Below, one piece after another: positions 8,767 to 18,209 of a stretch of DNA of 64,000 bases. The notes under the pieces were generated by a model. That model was not told the origin of the DNA. It saw only the letters and a list, made by a program, of their open reading frames with translations, and did no database searches. This DNA comes from SAR202 cluster bacterium AG-426-M11. Its GTDB lineage: Bacteria; Chloroflexota; Dehalococcoidia; Lucifugimonadales; UBA826. Positions within the stretch are counted from its first letter, which is position 1. The number at the start of each line of letters is the position of its first letter. Both the position numbers and the translations under genes were made by a program. Where the stretch lies: the NCBI GenBank assembly GCA_003213095.1, contig QCNV01000004.1, positions 1 to 64,000 of the forward strand, in the 5' to 3' direction.

Positions 8767-11337
8767 ATGATTCCCTTAAAATTATCAATCGAAAACTTTA
8801 TGTGTTACCAAAGTAATGTACCTACTTTAGATTTCGATTTACTTCATGTCTCTTGTATATCAGGTGAAAATGGACATGGTAAAACAGCAATTTTAGATGC
8901 AATTACTTGGGTTTTATGGGGGAAATCTAGAACAAGAACACAAGAAGAATTAGTAAATCAAAAATCTGATCACATGAGTGTTTCATTAGATTTTTCAATT
9001 GATTCAGACAAATACCGTGTAGCTAGAAAATTTTCAAAAACAAGTTCACAGGGTAAAACTGAATTAAATTTCTTTTTGTTAAATGAATCCGAAGCTACCT
9101 CCATAATGGGCAATACGATTAAAGACACCCAAGAAAAAATTATAGATGTAATTCACATGAATTACGAAACTTTTATTAATACTTCCTATTTAAAACAAGG
9201 TAACTCAGATAATTTCAGCAAATCTACACCTTCTGACAGAAAAAAAATTTTGTCAGAAGTTTTAAATTTAGAATTTTATGAAAACATATCAAATCACTCT
9301 AAAGAAATTGCCCGTCAATTAAATGAGAACCTAAACAAAAATAACGCCTTATTAAGCCTAAGAAAAGAAGATTTAATCAACCCTAAAGAATTATCAAAAT
9401 CATTAAAAAACAAACGGCAGCAACTTGCCGAAATAGAAGATGAAATCTCTAATCTTAAACAAAATATGTTGGATTTACAAAATCAAAAAACTAATTTATC
9501 TGTACTCGAACAAAAAAAAATTACAAATTTATCACTTATTCAAACTAATGAAAAAGACATAGAATCCTTAAATGATCAAGTGGAAAATTGGAACAAAGAA
9601 TCAATTAAATTTCAAAAAATCCTCCAACAAACTGAAAAAATTCAATCCAATGTAATAATCCTCAATGATTATCAAAAACAAGTAGCTGAATTATCTAAAA
9701 CATTTTCAATTTTAAGAGACCTTGAAAAACAACAATCTGAACAAAAACATTCTATAGATTTAGAAAAACAAAAAAAACAAATCGACCTAAAAACACTCCA
9801 AGAAACTTATACATCATTAAAAACATACCAGAAAATCACAATCCCTAAAATTGAATCAGATTTAAAAAATGCTGAAATAAAATTAAAAGATTTGAATAAA
9901 TCTATTATTTTATTAGACAAGAATTTAGATCTGATATCTGAAATCAATTCAAAAATTGCATTAATCGAAATCAATAATGCATCACTTAAAAACACCATGA
10001 ATGATACTAGGCAAAAATTTGATTTATTGCAAACATCAAATAATCATTGTCCATTATGTTCTCAATCATTAAATGAACAAACTCATATGCATATAGAAAA
10101 GGAATTAAAAAATCTAGGGCAAAATAGTCAAGAAACATTTTTAAATAATCAAAAAGAAATTGCCCAATACAAAGATCAAATATCTAAAATTGAATCTGAA
10201 AATTCTCCTCAAAAAACTCTAGCTTTAAATGAAAAACCAATGATTGAATCTGAAATCACTTTACTAAAATCTAAATTAGAAGAAGAAAAGAAAAAGATTG
10301 TAAACATACATGAAACGGCCAAAACAATTGAAAATTTAAAACTAGAAATTTCTGGAGATAACTTTGCTAAACATCACAGAGCCAAATTGATTGAAATCGA
10401 CTCTCAAATTCAATCTTTAAATTACGACCCAAAAATTCACACACAACTTGAACAGGAAATTTCAAGATTAATGCCATACTTAGATTTAAATTCAAAATTG
10501 CATGAATCTGAAAACAATCTAAAATCTTTGAATTCAAACATTACAATCTCTCAAAAAAATATATTAGAAAAAAAATCTCAAAATTCAGACTTATATAATC
10601 AAAATTCAAAAATAGAAAAAGAAATCACAAATTTTACCAACGTTGATAATTTACTGATTTCCACGTCAACAAAGATAGACCAATCATCTCAATCGAAACA
10701 AAACTTGATCTCAGAAATTATAATTTTAGAAAGAGATTTAACAAAAAACCAATCTATTCAAAATGAGGTATTACAATTAGAAACCTCCGTTACATCTATT
10801 CAAAATGAATTAGAAATTTATCAAGAGTTAAGTGCAGCCTTTGGAAGAAATGGAATTCAAGCATTATTAATCGAACAAGCAGTACCTGAAATACAAAATA
10901 ATGCAAACGAATTAATTGAAAAACTATCAGAAAACAAAATGCAAATTTTATTAAACCTTACTGGGGGGAGATTAGATAGACAAACCGGAATTCCTTCCGA
11001 GGAATTAGAAATCAAAATTTCAGACGAAATGGGAATTCGTAACTATGAAACTTATAGTGGAGGAGAATCATTTAGAATAGATTTTGCCATTAGAATAGCT
11101 CTTTCAAAATTATTAGCTTCAAGATCAGGTGCTCCATTGCCAATACTATTTATAGACGAAGGTTTTGGTTCTCAAGACTTCAGGGGACAACAGACTATGA
11201 TTGAAGCAATACAATCCATTCGAAATGATTTCAAAAAAATAATAGTAATTACTCATGTTGACAGCATGAAAGAAAGTTTTGAAGAAAAAATAGAAGTTTT
11301 CAAATCTCCAGAAGGATCTACATTTCAGATCATTTAA
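8767..11337 (+). CDS. sbcC: SbcC/Rad50-type exonuclease ATPase subunit
   Basis: SMC-like ATPase that works with the SbcD/Mre11 nuclease on DNA ends and hairpins. Walker A GENGHGKTAILDAI is near residue 34-47; two long coiled-coil arms flank a zinc hook CPLC near residue 427. The C-terminal lobe has the ABC signature YSGGESFRIDFA and Walker B ILFIDEGFGSQD, then the H-loop VITHVD. At 856 residues the arms are shorter than in E. coli SbcC (~1050) but like many Gram-positive and Chloroflexota forms. The partner sbcD is not in the window. Lysine and asparagine are unusually frequent in the arms. Confidence 0.9.
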   Translation: MIPLKLSIENFMCYQSNVPTLDFDLLHVSCISGENGHGKTAILDAITWVLWGKSRTRTQEELVNQKSDHMSVSLDFSIDSDKYRVARKFSKTSSQGKTELNFFLLNESEATSIMGNTIKDTQEKIIDVIHMNYETFINTSYLKQGNSDNFSKSTPSDRKKILSEVLNLEFYENISNHSKEIARQLNENLNKNNALLSLRKEDLINPKELSKSLKNKRQQLAEIEDEISNLKQNMLDLQNQKTNLSVLEQKKITNLSLIQTNEKDIESLNDQVENWNKESIKFQKILQQTEKIQSNVIILNDYQKQVAELSKTFSILRDLEKQQSEQKHSIDLEKQKKQIDLKTLQETYTSLKTYQKITIPKIESDLKNAEIKLKDLNKSIILLDKNLDLISEINSKIALIEINNASLKNTMNDTRQKFDLLQTSNNHCPLCSQSLNEQTHMHIEKELKNLGQNSQETFLNNQKEIAQYKDQISKIESENSPQKTLALNEKPMIESEITLLKSKLEEEKKKIVNIHETAKTIENLKLEISGDNFAKHHRAKLIEIDSQIQSLNYDPKIHTQLEQEISRLMPYLDLNSKLHESENNLKSLNSNITISQKNILEKKSQNSDLYNQNSKIEKEITNFTNVDNLLISTSTKIDQSSQSKQNLISEIIILERDLTKNQSIQNEVLQLETSVTSIQNELEIYQELSAAFGRNGIQALLIEQAVPEIQNNANELIEKLSENKMQILLNLTGGRLDRQTGIPSEELEIKISDEMGIRNYETYSGGESFRIDFAIRIALSKLLASRSGAPLPILFIDEGFGSQDFRGQQTMIEAIQSIRNDFKKIIVITHVDSMKESFEEKIEVFKSPEGSTFQII

Positions 11338-12000
11338 TTACAATGTGAACTCTTTAATTCCCTTTTCAAAAATCAATTCTACTTCGGTTTCATTTTGGAC
11401 ATCTTCCTTTGTCCACCCGGGAGCACATTCTAATAATTGCAAACCTGACTTAACCACCTGAATTACCGCTATATCTGTAACTATCAAACTCACACAAGAC
11501 TTACTAGTTAAAGGGAAGGAACATTCATTGACGATTTTACTTGAACCGTTTTTATCATTATGCTCCATTGCAACAATCACTTTTTTAGCTCCTACCGCTA
11601 AGTCCATAGCACCTCCAACATTTCCTATACCCCTAGATGGAATCATCCAATTTGCTAAATCTCCTGATTTTGATACTTGCAATGCTCCTAAAACTGTTAC
11701 ATCTATATGTCCTCCTCTTATCATCGCAAAAGCGTCAGAAGAACTAAAAAATGACATCCCATCAACTGGTGCAAGAAATTGTCCACTTGCATTAATTAGA
11801 TCTTGATCCTCAAATCCCTCTTCTGCCATAGGACCATAATTTAAAACTCCACTTTCACTGTGATAAATCACTGTCTTACCTTCAGGAATAAATTGGGAAC
11901 ACAATGAAGGAATTCCTATTCCTAAATTAACTACATCACCATCCTGTAATTCTTTTGCAACTCTCATAGCAATTATTTCTCGATTCAGTCTATCTTTCAT
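11338..12000 (-). CDS. 3-oxoacid CoA-transferase, subunit B
   Basis: Family I CoA-transferase small subunit, which transfers CoA between an acyl-CoA and a 3-oxoacid or other acid. GDVVNLGIGIPSLC opens the domain and HSESGVLNYGP holds the catalytic glutamate (the SENG/ESG-like motif). The GGHIDVTVLGALQVS segment is typical of ScoB, AtoA and PcaJ. At 220 residues it is of normal length. It overlaps subunit A by 11 bp and ends against sbcC. Substrate specificity (succinate/acetoacetate versus adipate) cannot be told from sequence. Confidence 0.88.
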   Translation of the reverse strand: MKDRLNREIIAMRVAKELQDGDVVNLGIGIPSLCSQFIPEGKTVIYHSESGVLNYGPMAEEGFEDQDLINASGQFLAPVDGMSFFSSSDAFAMIRGGHIDVTVLGALQVSKSGDLANWMIPSRGIGNVGGAMDLAVGAKKVIVAMEHNDKNGSSKIVNECSFPLTSKSCVSLIVTDIAVIQVVKSGLQLLECAPGWTKEDVQNETEVELIFEKGIKEFTL

Positions 12001-12712
12001 TGTTTTCCTTAATTTCTACTATTCTGTCTACATACAGCAAAGGAGTATCAATCAGGGCAGATTCTATAGCACCTGTTTCAACAATTTTATCTACCTCTAC
12101 GATAGATATGGTAGCAGCAGTAACCATTACTGAATTAAAGTTTTTTGAAGTTCCCTTATAAACCAAATTGCCGAGTCTGTCAGATTGATATGCCCGAATC
12201 AAAGCAAAATCAGCCTTCAACGCAGTTTCTAAAACATATTTCTTTCCGTTAAACTCACGTATTTCTTTACCTTCTGATACTCTAGTATCTACTCCAGTGG
12301 GAGTAAAAAAAGCAGGAATTCCGGCTCCACCAGCACGAATTCTTTCCGCCAAAGTTCCTTGAGGAACTAGCTCTAACTCTACTTCATGTTTTGCATATGC
12401 CTTCTCAAAAGCAGTAGGTCTAGAAGGAGAAGGAGAAACTGGAAAAGAAGCAATAACTTTTTTCACTTGATTGTTCTCTACTAAAACACCTATATCTACA
12501 GGCGTTTGACCCGGTAGCGTTCCAAATCCAATCACACTTGCCAAACCTGCAGTGTTACTGATAATTGTTAGGTTTTTTGATCCCAGATTTCTCAAAGCAG
12601 CAATTAAATTCTGTGAAGTTCCACCTGGTCCTGCAAATCCATCTATCATTAAAGTAGAATTATCAGGAATATCCGAAACGGCTTCATCAAATGAATTAAA
12701 AACCTTATTCAT
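11990..12712 (-). CDS. 3-oxoacid CoA-transferase, subunit A
   Basis: Partner of the downstream B subunit. It shows the CoA-transferase alpha pattern: DGFAGPGGTSQNLIAALRNLG near residue 23-43 (the GGFG..G-P-x-x-LI region), GAGIPAFFTPTGVDT and ALIRAYQSDRLGNL. At 240 residues it is of standard length. The ATG overlaps the TAA of the upstream membrane-protein gene, so the three genes form one operon. The family is sometimes used for acetoacetate use and sometimes for aromatic-acid breakdown; nothing nearby decides. Confidence 0.88.
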   Translation of the reverse strand: MNKVFNSFDEAVSDIPDNSTLMIDGFAGPGGTSQNLIAALRNLGSKNLTIISNTAGLASVIGFGTLPGQTPVDIGVLVENNQVKKVIASFPVSPSPSRPTAFEKAYAKHEVELELVPQGTLAERIRAGGAGIPAFFTPTGVDTRVSEGKEIREFNGKKYVLETALKADFALIRAYQSDRLGNLVYKGTSKNFNSVMVTAATISIVEVDKIVETGAIESALIDTPLLYVDRIVEIKENNER

Positions 12713-13398
12713 TATAAATTTCTCCCTATTTTTTGTGGGATTAACCAGACTAAAATTGCAAAAAGAATTATTAGAAATCCTATTAACATAGTTGTATCAA
12801 AGAAAAACCCTTGAGGAAACATAGCTATCAAATAATCTGTACGAGGATCCAAAATCCAAAAATCATTATTAAAACTAATTTCATGAAAATATATAAATAA
12901 TTTATCAAACCCAAATAATGACCCTATAGCTAAAGCTCCAAAAATAAGTAACGTAAGAATTCCTCCTCTCGAAATTGAATGTAATAAATTTTTCAAACTA
13001 TATAAACTGCCAAAAAGTAGAGTAAAAAAGGTTACTACTATAATCAATAAAACAGAAATTTTTTGATAAAAAAACACAAAGTTAATTAATTGTTTGACGT
13101 CTTTCATATGAAATATTTCTTTAGAATTAAATAAGTTAGGAAAAAATATATTATTTTTAGTCACCTGAATAGTGATCCATTCTTTATCATTGTTAAAATA
13201 ATTTCTAATTTGATTTGCTGCAGACATCAATTCTGATTTATCTATCCCCGTGTACTCAGAAATCTCGTATCTCTCAAATCCATATTCATACAGTAAAGGA
13301 AAATTAATTACAAAAGAAGCTACAGAAGTAACAATTAAAATGGGAATTAAAATTGTTACAATGAGCGAATTAAATATTGAAAAAGTTTTTGTGAACAT
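12712..13398 (-). CDS. DUF1461 (TIGR01906-like) integral membrane protein
   Basis: A 228-residue protein with an N-terminal membrane helix (ITILIPILIVTSVASFVI region), an extracytoplasmic loop of about 70 residues, then three further helices near residues 112-128, 143-160 and 197-220. The pattern FHEISFNNDFWILDPRTD followed by a final helix resembles the conserved end of the DUF1461/TIGR01906 family, whose role is unknown. It leads the operon with the CoA-transferase genes. It is divergent from mazG with a 41-bp promoter space. Confidence 0.6.
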   Translation of the reverse strand: MFTKTFSIFNSLIVTILIPILIVTSVASFVINFPLLYEYGFERYEISEYTGIDKSELMSAANQIRNYFNNDKEWITIQVTKNNIFFPNLFNSKEIFHMKDVKQLINFVFFYQKISVLLIIVVTFFTLLFGSLYSLKNLLHSISRGGILTLLIFGALAIGSLFGFDKLFIYFHEISFNNDFWILDPRTDYLIAMFPQGFFFDTTMLIGFLIILFAILVWLIPQKIGRNL

Positions 13399-13439
13399 GA
13401 CTCCATACTAAATGATTCACAGATATTTTTACAATTCAA

Positions 13440-14258
13440 ATGGAGAAGAATATGGTAAAGGTCTCTCAAAAACAATTTCCCTATAATTTTACGGGATTGA
13501 TGTCGTTAATAGAGTTTCTGTTGGGTCCTAATGGTTGCCCTTGGGATAAAAAACAAACTCCTATCACATTATCTCCCATGTTATTAGAAGAAAGTCATGA
13601 ATTAACTGAAGCAATCGAAAAAAATGACATGCAAAATACTATGGAAGAAATTGGAGATGTAATGCTTCATTTAGCTTTTCAAATTTCATTAGCAAAAATG
13701 AGTTACTCATTTGATGAAGATGACATGTTTAAAGCTCTAATTGAAAAATATATAAAAAGACATCCCCACGTTTTTTCTGACTCTGAAATTTCATCTGAAG
13801 ATGAAATTAAAAAAACATGGGATGAGATTAAAAAAACTGAAAAAGGTAAACCTCAAGATAATTCAACTTTAGGAGAATTCCCAAAATCTCTACCAGCTCT
13901 AAGTACTGCTCAAAAATTACAAAAAAATGCTGCAAAAACAGGATTTGACTGGGACAATATTCGCGATGTAAAAGAAAAAATTTTTGAAGAAATTGAAGAG
14001 ATTAAATTTGCGAAAACTAATGATGATAAACTTGAAGAAATTGGAGATTTATTATTCAGTGTTGTAAATTTTTCAAGACATTTATCCATCGATGCAGAGC
14101 AAGCACTAAGACTATCTAATATGAAATTCCAAAAAAGATTTACCCAAATGGAAATGTTAGCCATAAAAAAATCTCAAGAATTTGCAAAATTACCTATTAT
14201 TGAAAAGGATAAGTTATGGAATGAAATCAAAGCCCAAGAAAAACGTTCACTTCACTGA
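13440..14258 (+). CDS. mazG: Nucleoside triphosphate pyrophosphohydrolase MazG
   Basis: Hydrolyses NTPs or dNTPs to NMP and PPi (house-cleaning). It is the two-domain form: the first MazG domain has GCPWDKKQTPITLSPMLLEE, then EAIEKND and EEIGDVMLHLAFQ with the acidic E-x3-E...E-x2-D metal site. The second, near residues 165-240, repeats it with ALSTAQKLQKNAAKTGFDW, EEIEEIKFA and LEEIGDLLFSVVNFSRHL. The 272-residue length fits. Starts at 13440 or at the second ATG four codons on cannot be separated. Confidence 0.93.
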   Translation: MEKNMVKVSQKQFPYNFTGLMSLIEFLLGPNGCPWDKKQTPITLSPMLLEESHELTEAIEKNDMQNTMEEIGDVMLHLAFQISLAKMSYSFDEDDMFKALIEKYIKRHPHVFSDSEISSEDEIKKTWDEIKKTEKGKPQDNSTLGEFPKSLPALSTAQKLQKNAAKTGFDWDNIRDVKEKIFEEIEEIKFAKTNDDKLEEIGDLLFSVVNFSRHLSIDAEQALRLSNMKFQKRFTQMEMLAIKKSQEFAKLPIIEKDKLWNEIKAQEKRSLH

Positions 14259-14297
14259 TATAATCGCCAAACAGGTTGATGAAAAGGAAGGTAAATT

Positions 14298-14636
14298 ATG
14301 TTCGCTGTATTTGTTACATTAAATATCAAAGATGGTTATGTAGAAGAATTTCAAAAAGCAAGTTTCGGTGACTCTCAAGGATCAGTTAGAGATGAACCTG
14401 GATGTTTCAGATTTGACATATTAAAAAATGTAGAAATTCCTAACCAGTTTCATCTATATGAAGTGTATGAAGATGAACAAGCATTCCAAGCACATCAACA
14501 GACTCCTCATTACAAAAAATGGCGTCAAACTGTTCAGCCATGGTTTGAAGGAACTTCACAAAGGGTCACAATGGATACTATTTTCCCTTCAGATCAAGGG
14601 TGGAAAGATCAAAAACCTTGTTTGTTAAATTGGTGA
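14298..14636 (+). CDS. Antibiotic biosynthesis monooxygenase (ABM) domain protein
   Basis: A 112-residue single-domain protein with the ABM ferredoxin-like fold pattern: an opening strand FAVFVTLNIKDGYVEEF, then DEPGCFRFDILKN and FHLYEVYEDEQAFQAHQQTPHYKKW. Relatives include LsrG and quinol monooxygenase YgiN; several act without a cofactor on small aromatic or quinone substrates. GGAAGG lies 7 bases before the ATG, supporting the start. The substrate is unknown. Confidence 0.8.
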   Translation: MFAVFVTLNIKDGYVEEFQKASFGDSQGSVRDEPGCFRFDILKNVEIPNQFHLYEVYEDEQAFQAHQQTPHYKKWRQTVQPWFEGTSQRVTMDTIFPSDQGWKDQKPCLLNW

Positions 14637-14646
14637 TATAGAACAA

Positions 14647-16380
14647 CTACCTTCTGCCAAAATATGTCTCTATAGTTTTAGTATCAACATTTAATACTGT
14701 AGGACGTCCATGGGGACAATTGTTTGAATTCTCAGCAAACTTCAATTGATTAATCAAATCTTGCATCTGTGTAATTGCTAATTGATCTCCCGCCCTTACG
14801 GAACCATGACAAGCAATAGTTGCTACTATTTTCTCAAATGAGGATGGCATATTCATAAACTTTCTAGAATCATTATTAATAAGTTCTACAAAAGAATCTA
14901 CAGGATCTTTTGTAGAAATAATTTTAGGAACACCTCTAAGAATCATCGAATTTGTACCAAATTCTTCAACTAGATACCCTAGGGAAGTAATTGATTCTAA
15001 GTTCTCTTCTAGAAATTCTCTCTGAAAATCATCCACCTCTAGTACAAATGGGTCCAAGAATCTCTGAATCTCAACATCTTCATTCAAGTTTCTAGATAAA
15101 ATCCTCTCAAATAAAATTCTTTCATGAGCTGCATGCTGATCTACCAAATACAACCCATTGTTCCCCTCACAAACTATATATGTTGATGAAATTTGACCTA
15201 TAACTAATAAAGAATCTAAAATTACTTTTAAGCTTGATTCAGATCCACGTAAATCATTAGTACTTGAATTTTTTTCAAAATAATTGAGATTATTATCATT
15301 TGATTTTGGAATAGGCCAAAATTCAGAAGGATCTGAATGTTGAGTAGAAAGACTTATATTATTTTGAAAAACCGGAACTCTTTTCACTAAACTATCTGAA
15401 TTTAAAGTTTTTCTTACAGTTCTCTGTAAAAGTGAGAAAATTTGATTCTCATTAATCAATCTAACTTCTGTCTTTGCAGGATGAATATTGACATCAATCT
15501 CATCAAAAGGAACTTGTATATTGATTACACCAATCGGAAATTTTTTGTTGGGAATATGGTCATGATAAGCTTGTTCTAAGCTAAATGATAAAGATCTATT
15601 TTGTACCATTCTCCCATTGATGTATAAAGAAATACCATTCCTGTTTTGTCTATGTTGAAAAACAGAACCAATTAAACCAGTAATTTTAATTTCTTGATTA
15701 GAATCTGAAATAATTTCTAACATCTCTGAAGAAGTCTCATCTCCATACACAGACGATACAGCATCCCGTAAATCTCCATTTCCTACAGAAAAAAACTTTT
15801 TAGAGTTATTCTGAATCAATTCAAATGAAATACCGGGATGGCTCAAAATAAATTGTTGAACCAATGAAGTAATTTTCGCAGCCTCTGACCTAGGTGTTTT
15901 CATAAATTTTTTTCTGGCAGGAAAATTTTTAAAAAGATTTGAAACACAAATCATTGTTCCAACTACAGAAGCAGTATAAGAAATAGAATTAATTTTTCCT
16001 TGATCCACAAAAATTTGAGTAGCTAATTTGTCTGAAATAGTTTTTGTTATCATTTCTATTTCAGAAACGGCAGCTATACTGAATAAGGCTTCCCCTCTAA
16101 AGCCTAAGGTCGTAATCTGCATCAAGTCATCTTTATTTCTCACTTTACTAGTAGCAAATCTCTCAAACACTAGTGGTGAATCTTCCGAATTTATACCTGA
16201 TCCATTATCAGAAATTTTGATTTGATCCAATCCTCCGGATACTGTCTCAATATTTATCCTAGTAGCTCCTGAATCAATAGAATTTTCAATTAATTCCTTT
16301 ATAACTGACACAGGTCTTTCTATTACTTCACCTGCCGCGATTAATGATGAAATTTGTGGGTCTAAAACTTCAATTCTCAT
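14647..16380 (-). CDS. mutL: DNA mismatch repair protein MutL
   Basis: GHKL ATPase and, by motif, nicking endonuclease of mismatch repair. The N-terminal ATPase has IAAGEVIERPVSVIKELIENS, DNGSGI and GFRGEALFSI. The C-terminal domain has the endonuclease motif DQHAAHERILFE (DQHA-x2-E-x4-E), then CHGSVRAGD and CPHGRP, as in MutL of organisms lacking MutH. At 577 residues it is short to normal. mutS is not in the window. It overlaps the upstream HAD gene by 11 bp, so the two are co-transcribed. Confidence 0.95.
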   Translation of the reverse strand: MRIEVLDPQISSLIAAGEVIERPVSVIKELIENSIDSGATRINIETVSGGLDQIKISDNGSGINSEDSPLVFERFATSKVRNKDDLMQITTLGFRGEALFSIAAVSEIEMITKTISDKLATQIFVDQGKINSISYTASVVGTMICVSNLFKNFPARKKFMKTPRSEAAKITSLVQQFILSHPGISFELIQNNSKKFFSVGNGDLRDAVSSVYGDETSSEMLEIISDSNQEIKITGLIGSVFQHRQNRNGISLYINGRMVQNRSLSFSLEQAYHDHIPNKKFPIGVINIQVPFDEIDVNIHPAKTEVRLINENQIFSLLQRTVRKTLNSDSLVKRVPVFQNNISLSTQHSDPSEFWPIPKSNDNNLNYFEKNSSTNDLRGSESSLKVILDSLLVIGQISSTYIVCEGNNGLYLVDQHAAHERILFERILSRNLNEDVEIQRFLDPFVLEVDDFQREFLEENLESITSLGYLVEEFGTNSMILRGVPKIISTKDPVDSFVELINNDSRKFMNMPSSFEKIVATIACHGSVRAGDQLAITQMQDLINQLKFAENSNNCPHGRPTVLNVDTKTIETYFGRR

Positions 16381-16810
16381 GATTATTTAGATGGGGATTA
16401 GGAAACAATTTTCTGGAATCAGATAAACCTGTCTCAAAATACTTCAGCGTGCTTTCAAACAATTCTAAAATTTCTTGATCTAAATCATTTTTAAAATAAT
16501 ATGGAGAGACGTGGTATCCTCCAAAAAACTCAACAATTTCCGGATGGTCGTCTATGACAAAATCTGGTCTAGGGTTAACTTGAAATCTTTGTATGCCTGT
16601 TTCATATTCAGTCACGGGTTTCACGAATATACCTGAAACATATTCAGATAATTCTAATCTATCAATATCTTTATGCCTCAAACCCACACCTGACCAAATA
16701 AAAATAGTATGGCCCAAAGATATAAATTTAGAAAAAACCTCCTGAGTGTGCGGTCTAATTTTGCCATCCATAGACATTATTGTGTAATCGACATCAAAAA
16801 AAATATTCAT
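16370..16810 (-). CDS. Small HAD-superfamily phosphatase-like protein
   Basis: A 146-residue protein with HAD motif I at the very N-terminus (FFDVDYTIM, DxDxT), motif II IFIWSGVG near residue 36-43, and motif IV DFVIDDHPE near residue 86. Motif III lysine is probably the K in GIFVKPVT. No cap domain is visible. The substrate is not recognised. It is coupled to mutL (11-bp overlap) and to the IMPase-like gene (4-bp overlap), but a link in function is not evident. Confidence 0.7.
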   Translation of the reverse strand: MNIFFDVDYTIMSMDGKIRPHTQEVFSKFISLGHTIFIWSGVGLRHKDIDRLELSEYVSGIFVKPVTEYETGIQRFQVNPRPDFVIDDHPEIVEFFGGYHVSPYYFKNDLDQEILELFESTLKYFETGLSDSRKLFPNPHLNNHEN

Positions 16811-17739
16811 GAATTGAAAATACCATTTACTACTTGTTTAATAGGATTTCTTTTTCTAGAAATTTTATTTTTTAATTCATTAATATAATTAGTTGGAGCA
16901 ATCAACATGGGGTTTGTTTTGCGTCGCAGGTCTGACAATTTTGTCTCGCCTAAATCCCATTCTTCTACTAGTGTATCTATTTTAGACCAATGTGTTTCAT
17001 TATTATTAATATTAATTTTTAAAGCTGAACAATTAGATTCGTTAATGATTGCTAATCCACCACTGATATCCCACATATACGCAGAAGAAATGACAGCGTA
17101 TTGAGAAATATTCAGAGCTACCATAAGAATTTCATAAGCAATGCTTCCCCCCATTCTCAATTCTCCAGATAGTGGTAAAAAATCATTAGAAAACTTATAT
17201 CTTCTAGAAAAAAAACCTGGAAGGGTGATCAATGAATTAGCATCAAGTTTTCTGTTTTTAGAGGTATCAATAGATTTCCCATCAAGACTAATACCATTTC
17301 CGGCACTGGCATGAACAACTCGTCCAGAATTTATAGAATTTGGCCAAGGAATAAAAATAGCCCCAACAACTGGTTCTCCTTTATACAAAACTCCTATAGA
17401 ACAAGCATAAATTGGAAAACCGTACATAAAATTCCTAGTCCCATCCAAGGGATCTAATACCCAAACATAATCTGGAGCTAAATCATTCTGAGATTCGCTT
17501 TCCTCACCCACAATTCCATGATCAGGAAATTCTTTTTTGATTTCATCAGATAAGAAAGATTGAACTTTTTTGTCAGCTTTCGTAACAGGATCACGTAAAT
17601 TTGAATCTTTAAATTCAATAGATAAATCAAATTTTGTAAGGAGATCGGGAAAATAGGAATGTAAAATTTCTCCAGATTCTCGCGCTATTTTAAAAGCATG
17701 ATTTTCAATTTTTTTTAAAAAATCTTGATCCAATGTCAT
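16807..17739 (-). CDS. Inositol monophosphatase family protein
   Basis: Metal-dependent sugar-phosphate phosphatase fold. It carries DPVTKADKKVQ, the metal ligand pair GEESES, the signature WVLDPLDGTRNFMYGFP near residue 90-108 and, near the C-terminus, WDISGGLAIINES. All three metal motifs are intact. The family covers inositol-1-phosphatase, fructose-1,6-bisphosphatase, histidinol phosphatase and PAP phosphatase, and the sequence alone does not decide among them. At 310 residues it is slightly long owing to a basic C-terminal tail. Confidence 0.85.
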   Translation of the reverse strand: MTLDQDFLKKIENHAFKIARESGEILHSYFPDLLTKFDLSIEFKDSNLRDPVTKADKKVQSFLSDEIKKEFPDHGIVGEESESQNDLAPDYVWVLDPLDGTRNFMYGFPIYACSIGVLYKGEPVVGAIFIPWPNSINSGRVVHASAGNGISLDGKSIDTSKNRKLDANSLITLPGFFSRRYKFSNDFLPLSGELRMGGSIAYEILMVALNISQYAVISSAYMWDISGGLAIINESNCSALKININNNETHWSKIDTLVEEWDLGETKLSDLRRKTNPMLIAPTNYINELKNKISRKRNPIKQVVNGIFNS

Positions 17740-17741
17740 AT

Positions 17742-18209
17742 TTAATTTATCTGACTCATTGAATCAATTGCTTTTAATGCAGCTATTGCATAATCCTCAC
17801 CCTCATTACCTTTTTTACCTCCTACTCGATCTAGAGCTTGTTCAACATTATGAGTAGTAAGAACTCCGAAAATCACTGGAATATCATTATCTATAGCGAC
17901 TCTGCCAATTCCTTGAGTAACAGCTAAAGACACGTATTCATAATGATCAGTGTCTCCTTTTATTACTGCTCCTAGACAAATTATTGCATCAAATTTTTTA
18001 GATTTCGCGAGTTTTGAAGCTATCACAGGAATTTCAAATGACCCTGAGACTTCTAGCTCTAAAATATTTTCAGAACGTACATGGTTAGAAATTAAAGTTT
18101 TTTTAGTTGCATCTAATAGTTTTGAAGTAATAAAACTGTTATATTCTGCAACTATAATTCCAATAGAAATTTCTGACCTATCAGGGTTTTGTTTTAAAGA
18201 TTCATTCAT
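17742..18209 (-). CDS. ribH: 6,7-dimethyl-8-ribityllumazine synthase
   Basis: Joins 5-amino-6-ribitylamino-uracil with dihydroxybutanone phosphate, the penultimate step of riboflavin synthesis. VAEYNSFITSKLLD, LEVSGSFEIPVIASKLA, CLGAVIKGDTDHYEYVS and PVIFGVLTTHNVEQALDR follow the family in order; the catalytic His is in DTDHYEYV. It is 155 residues, the usual length. It is the last gene of the rib group, overlapping ribBA by 8 bp. No FMN riboswitch is visible before the group. Confidence 0.95.
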   Translation of the reverse strand: MNESLKQNPDRSEISIGIIVAEYNSFITSKLLDATKKTLISNHVRSENILELEVSGSFEIPVIASKLAKSKKFDAIICLGAVIKGDTDHYEYVSLAVTQGIGRVAIDNDIPVIFGVLTTHNVEQALDRVGGKKGNEGEDYAIAALKAIDSMSQIN